From positions 1,178,001 to 1,242,000 of the forward strand of contig OX621172.1 in assembly GCA_951640195.1 (NCBI GenBank): 64,000 nt of DNA, read 5' to 3'. The notes under the pieces are model-generated. The model saw nothing but the letters and a program-made list of their open reading frames with translations, was not told the DNA's origin and did no database searches. Made by a program: the position numbers and the translations under genes. How positions within the stretch are numbered: position 1 is the stretch's first letter; each line of letters starts with the position of its first letter. This document shows positions 63,960-64,000 of the stretch, piece after piece. Source of the stretch: Porpolomopsis calyptriformis (Eukaryota > Basidiomycota > Agaricomycetes > Agaricales > Hygrophoraceae).

Positions 63960-64000
63960 GCCAAATTCAGTGGCTGTGTCATGACTTGAATACCGATATT

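Overview
The window comes from a filamentous basidiomycete, most likely an Agaricomycete. Genes are dense, on both strands, and broken by many introns of about 45-65 bp that usually carry a CTAAC/CTAAT-like branch site just before the acceptor. Several gene families are typical of Agaricomycetes: DUF6533- and DUF6534-type membrane proteins, a wax-synthase-like MBOAT, a Zn2Cys6 factor and an Ecl1-like protein. No prokaryotic features, CRISPR array or rRNA were seen. Exon structures were built by hand from GT-AG rules, frame and remembered family conservation; no database search was run.

Layout: 1-3420 holds a decayed Ty3/gypsy retrotransposon on the minus strand. It is cut by the window start, and its LTR region forms a 790-bp imperfect palindrome. 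3421-4505 is AT-rich with no recognisable gene. 4506-20596 carries the spliceosomal helicase Prp2 (+), a CTD-kinase cyclin (+), an MBOAT acyltransferase (-), an SH3-RasGEF of Cdc25 type (+), an F-box protein (-) and the mitochondrial Rho GTPase Gem1/Miro (+). 20827-32704 carries a vWA protein (+), a Tma23-like G-patch protein (-), an orphan with a possible SUMO-interacting motif (+), an Mcm1-like MADS-box factor (+), a large SAM methyltransferase (-) and the Hsp90 co-chaperone Cdc37 (+). 32802-42136 carries an AAGAB/p34-like adaptin-binding protein (-), a DUF6534 membrane protein (+), deoxyhypusine hydroxylase (-), the ribosome assembly factor Mrt4 (+) and dipeptidyl-peptidase V (+). 42293-63959 carries a Zn2Cys6 factor, a CHFR-like RING protein, a Ral2-like kelch-BTB protein (-), a small orphan, a linker-histone-domain protein, a DUF6533 membrane protein, a coiled-coil miniprotein, FKBP12, an Ecl1-like protein (-), an OGFr-domain protein and a GSKIP-domain protein (-).

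This is mostly an ordinary housekeeping chromosome arm, and I found no novel multi-gene system. Two members of the Ras activation route (RasGEF and Ral2-like) and two ribosome biogenesis factors (Tma23-like and Mrt4) are present but not adjacent. The points most worth a second look are: sequence evidence that the retrotransposon primes its own reverse transcription; the palindromic LTR pair; three introns that only keep frame if spliced as GC-AG; very short divergent promoters (42 and 81 bp between start codons); and micro-exons, including a 14-nt exon inside a MADS box and a start-codon-only exon in FKBP12.
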